From NCBI GenBank assembly GCA_017624235.1, contig JAGANL010000005.1:1-54641 (forward strand): a stretch of 54,641 nucleotides of DNA. Reading direction: 5' to 3'. Every line of letters begins with the position of its first letter. Positions within the stretch are counted from its first letter, which is position 1. The position numbers were made by a program, and so were the translations under genes. The notes below the pieces were generated by a model, which saw only the letters and a list, made by a program, of their open reading frames with translations, was not told where the DNA came from and made no database searches. Source of the stretch: Lachnospiraceae bacterium. GTDB lineage: Bacteria; Bacillota; Clostridia; Lachnospirales; Lachnospiraceae. Below are positions 1-8,173 of this stretch, one piece after another.

Positions 1-249
1 GCTTTCCCCGGCCTTCTGTGCATTCCTTACCTGATCCTGAAGCTTGTGACTGGCGAGAAAAATGACGGACTGGTTACAGAACGCTCTGCCAGATGGACAA
101 ACTTCCGCGGTACCTTTCATAATCAAAAGCATGGTCGGGGTATCTCGCATGGTGACATGATTGATTTGAAGCGCGAGGACTATCGGGGATTTGATGTCAT
201 GGAAGAATACATAACTATCGTTTCAGAATTAAAGGACAAAGGCTTTTGA
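1..249 (+). CDS. Lipase-like alpha/beta hydrolase, C-terminal part (partial at window edge)
   Basis: The frame is open from base 1 to the TGA at 247-249, so this is the last 82 residues of a longer protein. The visible end contains an NDGLV stretch, a tryptophan-containing segment and GISHGDMIDL, followed by a short helix ending in KDKGF. This resembles the C-terminus of triacylglycerol-lipase-like alpha/beta hydrolases of Clostridia, where the Asp of NDG and the His of SHGD are the expected acid and histidine of the catalytic triad. The nucleophile serine would lie outside the window. The family call is from memory of related proteins and is moderate; that the frame is coding is well supported by the terminator sitting on its stop codon. 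Confidence 0.6.
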   Translation, partial: AFPGLLCIPYLILKLVTGEKNDGLVTERSARWTNFRGTFHNQKHGRGISHGDMIDLKREDYRGFDVMEEYITIVSELKDKGF

Positions 250-267
250 TTTCCTTTGTCCCTTTTT
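232..267 (+). terminator. Rho-independent terminator of the lipase-like gene
   Basis: A perfect 9-base inverted repeat, GGACAAAGG at 234-242 and CCTTTGTCC at 253-261, with a 10-base loop, is followed by CTTTTTG. The left arm includes the last codons, and the stop codon lies in the loop, so gene end and terminator are fused. Confidence 0.8.
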
Positions 268-644
268 GCTTTCAGAAATGCAGGATTATGAATGGTATTC
301 CTGCATTTTATTATTGTCAAAATGCCAATTTCAGTGTTCTTTTCGATATCACTCGATATATAATTTCTATATTTTCCCTTTTTATTGCCTTGTTCGGGAA
401 TTTATTTATAAAAAGCATATCAAAAGTGCTGTATTTAAAACATTTTCTCCATTTTTTATTATCTTTTTCATTTGTCTGAATCTTCTTTCTTTTTATAAAA
501 TTTACACTCTATTGCAAGATATGGTTCATTCACTTTTTTACGGTAATTTCGATGTAATTGTTTCAAAATTTCGTTACCACTACATTTTTTATTGCGTACT
601 ATGTGCTATTTTTTTGCAAACAGTCTATTTCCTTCTATAAAGAA
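268..644. other. AT-rich stretch without a supported gene
   Basis: No frame here has a recognisable protein, a Shine-Dalgarno site or typical codon use. The longest open frames are rich in Phe, Tyr, Ile and Leu, as expected from translating AT-rich non-coding DNA. I see no structured RNA either. Confidence 0.6.
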
Positions 645-686
645 AACGAATGATTTGTTATGTTTTATTTTAACAAATCATTCGTT
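645..686 (-). terminator. Long AT-rich inverted repeat, probable terminator of the ybaK operon
   Basis: AACGAATGATTTGTTA at 645-660 is exactly inverted at 671-686, a 16-base stem with a 10-base loop. On the minus strand the stem is followed by TTTCTTTATAG, which gives a U-rich tail downstream of ybaK. The stem has few G:C pairs for a terminator, so another role is possible. Confidence 0.6.
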
Positions 687-748
687 CATCCAATACAAGA
701 TATAAAATGCAAGTCATAAATAAACATTTTATCGTTACACATCTTTCA

Positions 749-1240
749 TTATGCTTCTTTTACAATAATCTGAGCAAATTCTGCTTTGGCTGCCTTCTGG
801 AAATCAAGTGGTGTCAATTCAATCTGAGAACCTAATTTACCACCGCTGACAATCATTTTCTCCTGCTCCAGTGCCGATTCATCAATCCTTGTGACATACT
901 GCTTTTTCATCCCAATCGCTGTACAACCACCACGGATATAGCCTGTAACCGCATTGATTTCCTTTACAGGAATCATCGCTACCGATTTTTCTCCTACTGA
1001 TTTGGCAGCCTTTTTCATATCCAGTTCCTCTGCAATCGGAATGACAAACACAAAATAATTTTTACTGTGTCCTACCGTAACCAATGTCTTATACATCTTT
1101 TCATATGGTTGTCCGAGCTTATCAGCAATCTGAATCGCATCAATAAACTCTTCACATTCATAGGTATAATGCTCATATGAAATTTTCAGACTGTCTAAAA
1201 TCCGCATTGCATTCGTTTTTACTTCTTTTTGTTTGCCCAT
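749..1240 (-). CDS. ybaK: Cys-tRNA(Pro)/Cys-tRNA(Cys) deacylase, YbaK family
   Basis: The 163-residue product matches the single-domain YbaK/EbsC editing proteins in length (about 155-165 residues) and pattern. It has an N-terminal helix with NAMRILDSLKISYE, a central VFVIPIAEELDMKKAAK strand-helix, the family GYIRGGC motif near residue 104, and a C-terminal VSGGKLGSQIELTP segment. YbaK proteins act in trans in the cytoplasm to hydrolyse cysteine mischarged on tRNA(Pro). The ATG follows GGGAGA with good spacing. It lies 18 bases after the coiled-coil gene and is probably co-transcribed with it; the inverted repeat at 645-686 would end the transcript. The family assignment is firm, the exact substrate is inferred. 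Confidence 0.92.
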   Translation of the reverse strand: MGKQKEVKTNAMRILDSLKISYEHYTYECEEFIDAIQIADKLGQPYEKMYKTLVTVGHSKNYFVFVIPIAEELDMKKAAKSVGEKSVAMIPVKEINAVTGYIRGGCTAIGMKKQYVTRIDESALEQEKMIVSGGKLGSQIELTPLDFQKAAKAEFAQIIVKEA

Positions 1241-1258
1241 GCTATTTCTCCCAGCACA

Positions 1259-1642
1259 CTATTCCTGCTCTGTATCCTTTCCCTCTATCAGAGTGATTTC
1301 CCTTTTTCCTTTCTCTGCTTGTCCTGTTTGCTCTAATGGCTGTGTGTTTCCTGCTGTTCTTCTCATTCGTCTGACAGTTCTTCTATGGCCTCTTTCCAGA
1401 GTCTCTACTCTGCCTTCCAATAAGCGGAAATGGGTCTCATGCTCCTGAATCGCCCCATAATTATCAAGGGATAACTCATAGACTTCATCCAACTTCCTCT
1501 CCATTTGTGCTAAACGCTGATCCACACCATCCATACGTTCATTCAGTTGATTTACTATACCTCCCTGATGCTCCTGCATCCGTTTGATATCTTTGACCTC
1601 TGATAGTACCATCAATAAAATTTCATGATCTGTCTGGTTCAT
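1259..1642 (-). CDS. Small coiled-coil protein of unknown function
   Basis: I do not recognise this 127-residue protein. Residues about 5-85 form an uninterrupted heptad-like helix rich in Glu, Gln, Leu and Met (for example NQLNERMDGVDQRLAQMERK), strongly suggesting a coiled coil. The tail after residue 85 is basic (RRTVRRMRR) and then disordered and charged. There is no signal peptide or membrane segment. The ATG follows GGGAGGG. Similar short coiled-coil proteins in Clostridia are often annotated as hypothetical. The gene heads the ybaK transcript from the promoter at 1711-1739. Coding status is well supported by codon use and the ribosome binding site; function is unknown. Confidence 0.75.
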   Translation of the reverse strand: MNQTDHEILLMVLSEVKDIKRMQEHQGGIVNQLNERMDGVDQRLAQMERKLDEVYELSLDNYGAIQEHETHFRLLEGRVETLERGHRRTVRRMRRTAGNTQPLEQTGQAEKGKREITLIEGKDTEQE

Positions 1643-1710
1643 AATACCCTCCCTTCCCCTTTGATATTTCCCCCTGTCTTTCTCTGCTCTTTTGTTTCTA
1701 CATTATAGAA

Positions 1711-1739
1711 ATTATAGCATTTTGTCCTCTATGTGTCCA
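1711..1739 (-). promoter_or_regulatory. Sigma-A-type promoter for the coiled-coil gene and ybaK
   Basis: On the minus strand TGGACA (1734-1739) and TATAAT (1711-1716) are separated by 17 bases. TGC directly before the -10 gives an extended -10. The start codon is about 70 bases downstream. Confidence 0.7.
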
Positions 1740-1823
1740 CACATTTATATGTAATTTTGTAAATGTTTCGTTCAATATAAACGTTATTTCGTTTTATTAA
1801 AAGGGATAATCCTTATGCAAAGC

Positions 1824-1852
1824 TATACATCATTCTTTTCATTTGATATAAT
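1824..1852 (+). promoter_or_regulatory. Extended -10 promoter for the VOC-family gene
   Basis: TGATATAAT at 1844-1852 is a perfect extended -10. The -35 at 1824-1829 (TATACA) is weak, with 17-base spacing. The transcript would begin near 1860, at the start of a foldable leader (1861-1914). Confidence 0.65.
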
Positions 1853-1938
1853 TGATTTATGTGAGGAACTATCTGATTGTCAACAGATGAGTCCATAGTC
1901 TTCTTATCACTCACGATAAAAATTAGGAGGAATAATAG

Positions 1939-2319
1939 ATGCTGCTTCAAAAAATACACCACATTGCAATCATTGCATCGGATTATCAAAAATCTAAGGA
2001 ATTTTATGTAAATAAGCTCGGCTTTGAAGTCATTCGTGAAAATTACCGTCCTGCACGAGACGACTACAAACTGGATTTACGTCTTGGTGACTGTGAATTA
2101 GAGCTTTTCGGCATCTCAGGAAGTCCGAAACGTCCGAGCTATCCGGAAGCCTGCGGACTTCGCCACCTTGCCTTTGCTGTAGACGATATTGAAACAGCAG
2201 TACAGAATCTACTTGAAATAGGAATTCATTGTGAACCAATTCGCATGGACGAATTTACCGGAAAGCGTATGACTTTCTTCTTTGATCCGGATAACCTCCC
2301 ATTAGAGCTGCATGAATAG
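1939..2319 (+). CDS. VOC-family metalloprotein, YaeR/GloA2-like
   Basis: The 126-residue product is a single vicinal-oxygen-chelate protein built of two beta-alpha-beta-beta-beta modules. The first starts IHHIAIIASDYQKSKEFYVNKLGF and the second GLRHLAFAVDDIETAVQNL. The candidate metal ligands are His7 or His8, Glu near 56 (ELELF), His near 76 (RHLAF) and Glu near 123 (LPLELHE). It resembles E. coli YaeR and the SMU1112c/GloA2 group annotated as glyoxalase-like, but activity on methylglyoxal has not been settled for that group. AGGAGG lies 8 bases before the ATG. It is transcribed alone, convergent with the HEPN gene. Confidence 0.85.
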   Translation: MLLQKIHHIAIIASDYQKSKEFYVNKLGFEVIRENYRPARDDYKLDLRLGDCELELFGISGSPKRPSYPEACGLRHLAFAVDDIETAVQNLLEIGIHCEPIRMDEFTGKRMTFFFDPDNLPLELHE

Positions 2320-2374
2320 TATCCGGATATCTTCAATATTATATCCCTATATCGACGGAAAAAGGAAATCGGTT

Positions 2375-4018
2375 TCATATTCTATTCACGTTCAGGCACT
2401 TTTCTGCATCGGCACAAATACGCTCACAAATTACACTGACTTCCGCAATTTCTTTTTCCGTCAGAAGTTCCTTATTATTATGTGCAAGCGGGTTTCGTGC
2501 TGCCTGCAGCATTCGAAATTCCTTTTCCAATTTCCTGGTGTCCGTTTCGGTAAAATATTTTTTATAATGCTTCCAATCCGCATACATGATTTTCCACAGC
2601 ATTCCAAAATTTACAACCTGTAGCTTACAGCATTCTACCTGCTTCTGCTCATCCTCATCCAATCGCTTATAGCGCTTCATAAAATCATCATAAAAGCGCT
2701 CAATTCTCTTCTTTTCGTCTTCGCGGGGCATAGTCTTGTCAATCTCTCCGTTTACAGCAACTTCCCATAATGAACCATATTTCTTTCTGGCCTCACATTC
2801 AATGATCTTTCGGACCAATCTCTCCGTATGACTAAGCGCCGGCCAGATATTCTCTACCTCCTTGTGCTTTACCTCCGCCAAATAGTCCACAAATTTATCG
2901 CTGACAGTCAGATAAGCCCTGTCGTTCTCCCGACTCATATAGTCCGTATACTCTTCTCCGTCCACACGCTGATCCAGACCCTCCTGACTCATGCAGTATC
3001 CCATCCCGATCAGCCGATCCACATCACTCTTCTGCAAATCATGGACTGGCCCGACAAACATCTGAAGCATGGCATTTAAGGTTTTCTCCTTATCTAACAG
3101 TTCAACAATACAATCAAAGCTGTCATAATAATTTTTGCCTTTCATAGAGAATATCGTTCCTATGTCGTCTGTCGTATGTAATGCACCTTCTAAAATCGCC
3201 TGTCCCATAACAGCCAGATAATAGGGAGAACGCCCGCAATAATAGACGATATCCTCCTTCTGCCTGTTTGTCAGAACAACACCTGCCTGCTCCAGTCTCA
3301 AAAAATATTCTGATATCTCACTATTCTTAAAACCATACAAGCTATAGGTATCAAAAATACCATGCAGCGTAGAGCCGCCAAAAGAATTTGTCTCAATATA
3401 ATAAATACTTCTTCTGGAGAGTGTGACCAGCGAAACACCCTCAGATGCCTGCAGGAGATTACGAAGCCATGCAAAATTTTCCTTCCTTGTGCCAAAAATC
3501 TGTGGTGCACAATCGAACTCATCAAAAATCAATATGATACTTTTCCCTACCTCATGTAAAATCCTGAAGAGCTCCTTGAGGTTAATTTTTCCGGTATCAT
3601 TTTCTACACTATTATCCGCATAGAGTCTCTCCAACACTTCCGGCTTACTGTAATAATCCATGTAGCGTTCGATGTCTTCTCCATAATAGACATCCAGACT
3701 CACAATCTCTTTGATCTGAATCTGCTTGAACAGTGGTCGAATCACCTCGCAGATCATAAAACTCCAAAATCCATCATATCCCTGGAGCGAAGCCTCAATC
3801 AAATAAATATCCGGATGCTGCTTTTTGCGAAATTCCAGACATAGATTCTTCATCAGAGAGGTTTTTCCAATCCGATTCATTCCAGTCAGTGCCACAAGAC
3901 CGCTCTCCCCGGATTCCGCTGCATCAAAAATTTTCTTCTGTATATCAGCAGTCTCCTTCCTTCGTCCAATCAGCAATTCTCCTGTCACTGGTTTTGATAT
4001 ATCAAAAATTTTCTCCAT
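2375..4018 (-). CDS. P-loop ATPase with C-terminal HEPN (Rx4H) domain, candidate RNase effector
   Basis: I start this gene at the ATG at 4018, 2 bases after the stop of the upstream gene and behind AAAGAGG; an earlier codon at 4042 would overlap it. The 547-residue product opens with a GR-type entry (LLIGRRKETADI), Walker A GMNRIGKTS (46-54) and Walker B IILIFDEFD (161-169, acidic pair Asp166-Glu167), as in STAND/AAA ATPases. A middle winged-helix-like region follows (about 240-385). Residues about 395-545 are helical and carry RNPLAH (508-513), an exact Rx4H signature of HEPN ribonucleases, in a setting resembling the Swt1-type HEPN families (my recollection). Such domains cleave RNA in many toxin and antiphage systems. 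No membrane segment is seen. Nuclease function is inferred; the ATPase and Rx4H motifs are directly visible. Confidence 0.8.
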   Translation of the reverse strand: MEKIFDISKPVTGELLIGRRKETADIQKKIFDAAESGESGLVALTGMNRIGKTSLMKNLCLEFRKKQHPDIYLIEASLQGYDGFWSFMICEVIRPLFKQIQIKEIVSLDVYYGEDIERYMDYYSKPEVLERLYADNSVENDTGKINLKELFRILHEVGKSIILIFDEFDCAPQIFGTRKENFAWLRNLLQASEGVSLVTLSRRSIYYIETNSFGGSTLHGIFDTYSLYGFKNSEISEYFLRLEQAGVVLTNRQKEDIVYYCGRSPYYLAVMGQAILEGALHTTDDIGTIFSMKGKNYYDSFDCIVELLDKEKTLNAMLQMFVGPVHDLQKSDVDRLIGMGYCMSQEGLDQRVDGEEYTDYMSRENDRAYLTVSDKFVDYLAEVKHKEVENIWPALSHTERLVRKIIECEARKKYGSLWEVAVNGEIDKTMPREDEKKRIERFYDDFMKRYKRLDEDEQKQVECCKLQVVNFGMLWKIMYADWKHYKKYFTETDTRKLEKEFRMLQAARNPLAHNNKELLTEKEIAEVSVICERICADAEKCLNVNRI

Positions 4019-4020
4019 GG

Positions 4021-7000
4021 TTATCCTCTTTCTTTCAACCATATACGGAAAATTCCTACTTTGATCTTCACCGTAATATGATCAATGTTTTCTGTTGTAA
4101 TATCCTTGCCCAAACGATCCGTAAGCACACCGCGCACAATCAGGGACCGCAGAATTTCCTTCTTTTCTGTCTCGTCCTCCCATATCAGATTCTCCACATT
4201 GCACTCGCCGCTGCTGTTGGACTTATCCGCAATCTGCTTCAGTATTGCATACGTATTTTTCATACGCCGTGAAATACTTGCCGTAATTCCCTCTTCTTCC
4301 GCTTCATTGTCCGAACAGCTAAATTCATTATAGATTGGATCAAAATCCTTTTTCTCAATCGGAATATTTCTTGTGTCAAACGCATAGCCGTTTGCCACCT
4401 CGCGTACAATATCCGTTGTCACTGCCTGCACATGTTTCTCCATCATATAGGCCGTCAAACAGTTGCAGAACTTCATCAAATAGAAAGCACTTCCTCCGGT
4501 CAGCTCATAAATCATACGAACAGCCATTTCTCCAAGCTTTCCACGATATCTGCTGGATCCATTCTGAAATGGAATCGGTTTCTCAATCATTTCTCTGGCA
4601 CTTGCAAAATCCAAATAAGACAACCGCTTACGCCCCATCGTACCAAGACCGTTTACTGCACCACCAAAATTCTGACTGGTAATCTCTTCATCTGATGTAA
4701 ACTGATCCATGAAATCCTGTCCTACAATAATATTGACAAAATGAGCTTCCTGTATCATCACACGCCAACGGTTCAGGAAATCTTCTCCTACCATATGGCT
4801 CTTCATATTGATATATGCCTGCGTAAATTCATCCACCATCAATACAATCGGATACCGATCACCAAAAACAGCACTACGCCAGCTTTCAAAGGATTTGAAA
4901 AAGTCCCAAAATACAGCTTCTCCTCCCTGCGCGATCAGGAGACCGGAATCCGGCACATCAATTCCTTCCTCTCTCATCGCTTTGTAAAGCTCTCTATGCT
5001 TTCCGCGAAGCACAGCCCTTAATTCAGAACAGATCAGTGCCAGCACACAACGATAGTAGAAGCCTTTATCCTTTTCATCACACCCAATGCCCTGTACATT
5101 GATACTCAAAAGCAAAACATCCGGAAAATTCTCTTCAATCTTTTTCCCTAAAAAGTGCATCACCGAAGTCTTACCGCAGCGCTTCTGCCCATAAATGGCA
5201 ACAATGCTTCCCTTATTGAGACGTCCATCCTGATCGACAATCATTTTATACACGTCATCAATATCCTTGTCCCTTCCAAAGAACATTTCAACCGCATGCT
5301 CATTATCTGGTTCCATCACCTTGCCGGAAGCAAAATCCATGTACTTATTATACTGGACATCATCTCTCTCATCCTTATACAAGGGTATCTGAAGCTGGAA
5401 TTTCTTCTCTTCCGCAGGTGCAGTCACATAAGTACCATCCACAGAATCAAATTCCGTATACTGCATATAGGAAAGTGTGATTTCCATTTCAAATTCCTTA
5501 CTTCCTTCCCGCTCCTCAAGCAGCGGAATGCGCACCTCCATAGCTTCACCCTGATTGATATTCCGTCCAAGCCCGGTAATCTTACGGTTTCCCGTATCGT
5601 CGATTTTAAAGCAGTCGGTTTCATAAGGTACCGCTTCAATCCTCACTGAAAAAGCCGGAAGCCTTCCATCTGCATTCGAAATCTCTAAGGTTTCATCCTG
5701 GTGGTCATCACTGATGGCATAATGCTCCACCGTCAGCTTTGGTGCAAAATCTGCATACTGCTTCTCCAGATATTCCTTCATAGACAGTTGAAGATTACTC
5801 AAAAACGGACGAAGAATCTCAAAGGATATCCGGGAGGGATGCTCTTCAATATTCTTCAAAATGGAACGACAGCCCGCAAAGGAACCATGCAGATTCTGCA
5901 CACGGTTTACCGGGCTTTCGTTCTCCACCGCTCCGGCGAGATCACGTAAAAAGGCTCCAACCCGGTTCAGATACTCCATATCGCTCTTTAACAGATATGG
6001 CAGCATCGTTCTCTCAGCCTCTTCAAAAATAGGAACAATTTGTGCAATACTCTCAACGATATCGGTTCCGACAGAAAAGGTATCACTTTTCAAGCTCTCC
6101 TGTCTTCGGATATATTGCCGATATTCCGCTTCAATCATTTCAACACGGTCAGGCTGCTCCTTCTGTTCCATGCCGTTTTCCCGCTGCTTGTTCCGAAGCG
6201 CATCCGCAATTTTCTCTGCCAGCTCACTATTTTCCTTCTTTTCCATTTCATTTAACACACTCTTAAATGTCACTGCCGGAAGATTGAACAGAGTACGAAT
6301 CAACCCATCCCAGTTCGTACACTCGCCCTTCATCAGATTAATGACGCTTCCCATGGAAGTATAACCGCCCTTACGCAATTTCCTCCGAATTTCATCCCTG
6401 TTTGCAAAGTATTCTGCAATACAGCTTGTCAAAACCTTTGACTTGGCACTGAGATCTGGGATGTTGTTCAGTACACTCTCTGCATAGTACATTCTCTCGC
6501 CCTGCAGACCTTCTCCGGAAAGAGAATCATCCTGATTATTCATACGTCCGCCAATGACCAACATCATAGCATAATTATAGAGGCATTGATTGATCTTTTT
6601 CTCATTAAAAAACGCATCCTGCTCCAGTTGATTCTCATCAATGTATTGCTGTGCAATTTTGGCAGCCGCAAGCGGCAGATTCGGCTTTAAAGCATAAGTC
6701 ACCTTATCAAATCGTGTCTCAGACTTTCCGCAGGCATTCAAATCCTCGACAAGCTGCATGGTCTGCTCATAATTTTCTCCTCGATAAACTCCGTCTTCTC
6801 CAATCTGATGCTGTTCCTTACGGGAAAGAATAGCCTGCATCTCACTGAGCCTAAAGTGCTCTAAAACAAATTTTAAGAGCTGTGTAGCCTCTACCTCTCC
6901 TATATTCAAAAACGGCATTTCCAATCCGCCCTCCGACTCTGTCTGCTTCACGATACGGATATTGGTAGCTTTGATAATCTTTCTGGAGGTATCCAAAAAG

Positions 7001-8019
7001 AAGCTGACATCATATTCATAATTTTTCAGGTCTATCAACGCCGCATCAAAATTCTCAATATCTTTCCAGGAATAATTCAGCTTATTTCCCTCGTAAATCA
7101 GATATCCTGCCTTCACCTCGGGATTATAATAGCCAATCTTTCCGTGACACAATGTACCATCCTCATGCTCCTGCAACTGATCTGCACCATCTATTCCGGC
7201 CTTTTGGACTCTGTTCTTCAGCTCGATATTTTTGGCCTTTGGAATTGGATGACTCAAATCCAACTCAAAGAACACATCATAGCTGTATTTCTCACAATTC
7301 AGCGAGAGCACATCCTCTTCCTTCAAATCCTTCCACGAAAAGTTTAACTTTGTCCCCTTCTCATCTATGACATACCCTGATTTTGTATTTGGATTATAAA
7401 ACTCAATACGCCCCGGCAGACGTTCCCCCGATTCATCATTCTCTGCTGCAAGTTCTACTTGCTTCGCCAGCTTTTCCATCTCACCAGTCACGGGAGTTTC
7501 CACAAATAAAGTAACATCCAATGCCGCCGGTACATTTTTCTTTTTCTTGGGACTGTATACCATCGATGGCAAAAAGGTCACCGCAATTCCCTTGCGTATA
7601 CTCTCCTGAAACTGCTCCGCTACGTTGTTCCGAATGAATTGATATTCTTTCAATCCATCAGAAATGACACCAAAGCCCTGAACCGGGTTATACATTTTGA
7701 TGTTTCCGGTAAGATACCCAGCCTTATCCTGCCGCGGTTCCATCACATTCTGCTCATTCGCTTTATCCATGGAAGCCTGTGGTCTGTCCTGTTCCTTTGT
7801 TTCACTTTCCGACTTCTCCCACGCTTTTACATTTACATAAGGAACCGGACGAAACTTTCCATCTTCATCCATAAATTTGAAAAAGATTTCCTGCAGCTCG
7901 GTCACAAAACCATTCAGTCTTTCTCCACTATTTAACGTAATCGTAATGGGCTCAAATTGAGGAAGCTGACTTCTTAAGTCCTCTGCCTCAGTTGCTTCGA
8001 TTCTATTATCCTGTTCCAC
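4021..8019 (-). CDS. Giant Sm-like/cold-shock-repeat STAND ATPase, candidate RNA sensor
   Basis: This 1332-residue protein starts at a GTG behind GGAGGGGAG. Visible parts in order: an Sm/Hfq-like strand set (about 23-68, ITLNSGERLNGFV); three OB/cold-shock-like repeats (about 103-172, 201-268, 290-357), each opening with G(N/R/K)I(K/E/G)xYNP followed by a GFGVI or GY(V/L)I strand, the last two sharing (F/Y)SWKD; a helical region (about 375-760); an all-beta segment (about 760-885); and an ATPase with a GR motif at FFGRDKDI (913-920), Walker A GQKRCGKTS (944-952) and Walker B VLMVDEF (1059-1065). The C-terminus looks like winged helix. Sm and cold-shock folds bind single-stranded nucleic acid and STAND ATPases act as switches, so I infer an RNA-sensing protein that controls the HEPN ATPase encoded 2 bases downstream. 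No named family came to mind for the whole architecture. Confidence 0.8.
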   Translation of the reverse strand: MEQDNRIEATEAEDLRSQLPQFEPITITLNSGERLNGFVTELQEIFFKFMDEDGKFRPVPYVNVKAWEKSESETKEQDRPQASMDKANEQNVMEPRQDKAGYLTGNIKMYNPVQGFGVISDGLKEYQFIRNNVAEQFQESIRKGIAVTFLPSMVYSPKKKKNVPAALDVTLFVETPVTGEMEKLAKQVELAAENDESGERLPGRIEFYNPNTKSGYVIDEKGTKLNFSWKDLKEEDVLSLNCEKYSYDVFFELDLSHPIPKAKNIELKNRVQKAGIDGADQLQEHEDGTLCHGKIGYYNPEVKAGYLIYEGNKLNYSWKDIENFDAALIDLKNYEYDVSFFLDTSRKIIKATNIRIVKQTESEGGLEMPFLNIGEVEATQLLKFVLEHFRLSEMQAILSRKEQHQIGEDGVYRGENYEQTMQLVEDLNACGKSETRFDKVTYALKPNLPLAAAKIAQQYIDENQLEQDAFFNEKKINQCLYNYAMMLVIGGRMNNQDDSLSGEGLQGERMYYAESVLNNIPDLSAKSKVLTSCIAEYFANRDEIRRKLRKGGYTSMGSVINLMKGECTNWDGLIRTLFNLPAVTFKSVLNEMEKKENSELAEKIADALRNKQRENGMEQKEQPDRVEMIEAEYRQYIRRQESLKSDTFSVGTDIVESIAQIVPIFEEAERTMLPYLLKSDMEYLNRVGAFLRDLAGAVENESPVNRVQNLHGSFAGCRSILKNIEEHPSRISFEILRPFLSNLQLSMKEYLEKQYADFAPKLTVEHYAISDDHQDETLEISNADGRLPAFSVRIEAVPYETDCFKIDDTGNRKITGLGRNINQGEAMEVRIPLLEEREGSKEFEMEITLSYMQYTEFDSVDGTYVTAPAEEKKFQLQIPLYKDERDDVQYNKYMDFASGKVMEPDNEHAVEMFFGRDKDIDDVYKMIVDQDGRLNKGSIVAIYGQKRCGKTSVMHFLGKKIEENFPDVLLLSINVQGIGCDEKDKGFYYRCVLALICSELRAVLRGKHRELYKAMREEGIDVPDSGLLIAQGGEAVFWDFFKSFESWRSAVFGDRYPIVLMVDEFTQAYINMKSHMVGEDFLNRWRVMIQEAHFVNIIVGQDFMDQFTSDEEITSQNFGGAVNGLGTMGRKRLSYLDFASAREMIEKPIPFQNGSSRYRGKLGEMAVRMIYELTGGSAFYLMKFCNCLTAYMMEKHVQAVTTDIVREVANGYAFDTRNIPIEKKDFDPIYNEFSCSDNEAEEEGITASISRRMKNTYAILKQIADKSNSSGECNVENLIWEDETEKKEILRSLIVRGVLTDRLGKDITTENIDHITVKIKVGIFRIWLKERG

Positions 8020-8077
8020 AGCTTTCTCCCCTCCATCTTCTCAAGGTAATCATCAATCGGATCAAATTGCTAATCAT

Positions 8078-8106
8078 AGTATACCACATTACATTTCTAC
8101 CGAAAA
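8078..8106 (-). promoter_or_regulatory. Extended -10 promoter of the STAND/HEPN operon
   Basis: On the minus strand TGGTATACT gives an extended -10 (TATACT at 8078-8083). The -35 at 8101-8106 (TTTTCG) is poor, with 17-base spacing. It lies between the etfA terminator and the GTG start, so the operon is insulated from the butyrate genes and has its own, probably weak, promoter. Confidence 0.65.
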
Positions 8107-8122
8107 GCGTTTCCGCTCGGAC

Positions 8123-8155
8123 GCAAAAAACCAGGGTGATTTCCTTCACCCTGGT
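8123..8155 (-). terminator. Terminator of the butyryl-CoA operon after etfA
   Basis: ACCAGGGTGA (8130-8139) and TCACCCTGGT (8146-8155) form a perfect 10-base stem with a 6-base loop. On the minus strand it is followed by TTTTTTGC. Confidence 0.92.
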
Positions 8156-8173
8156 CTTTGTATTTTTCTTTTC

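Noticed and set aside
266-640. Open frames on the plus strand in the 250-640 gap
   Set aside because: Phe/Tyr/Ile-rich translation of AT-rich DNA, no ribosome binding site and no family resemblance.
2375-8019. STAND/HEPN pair as part of a prophage or integrative element
   Set aside because: No integrase, recombinase, attachment repeat, tRNA or phage gene on either side; the flanks are ordinary chromosomal genes.
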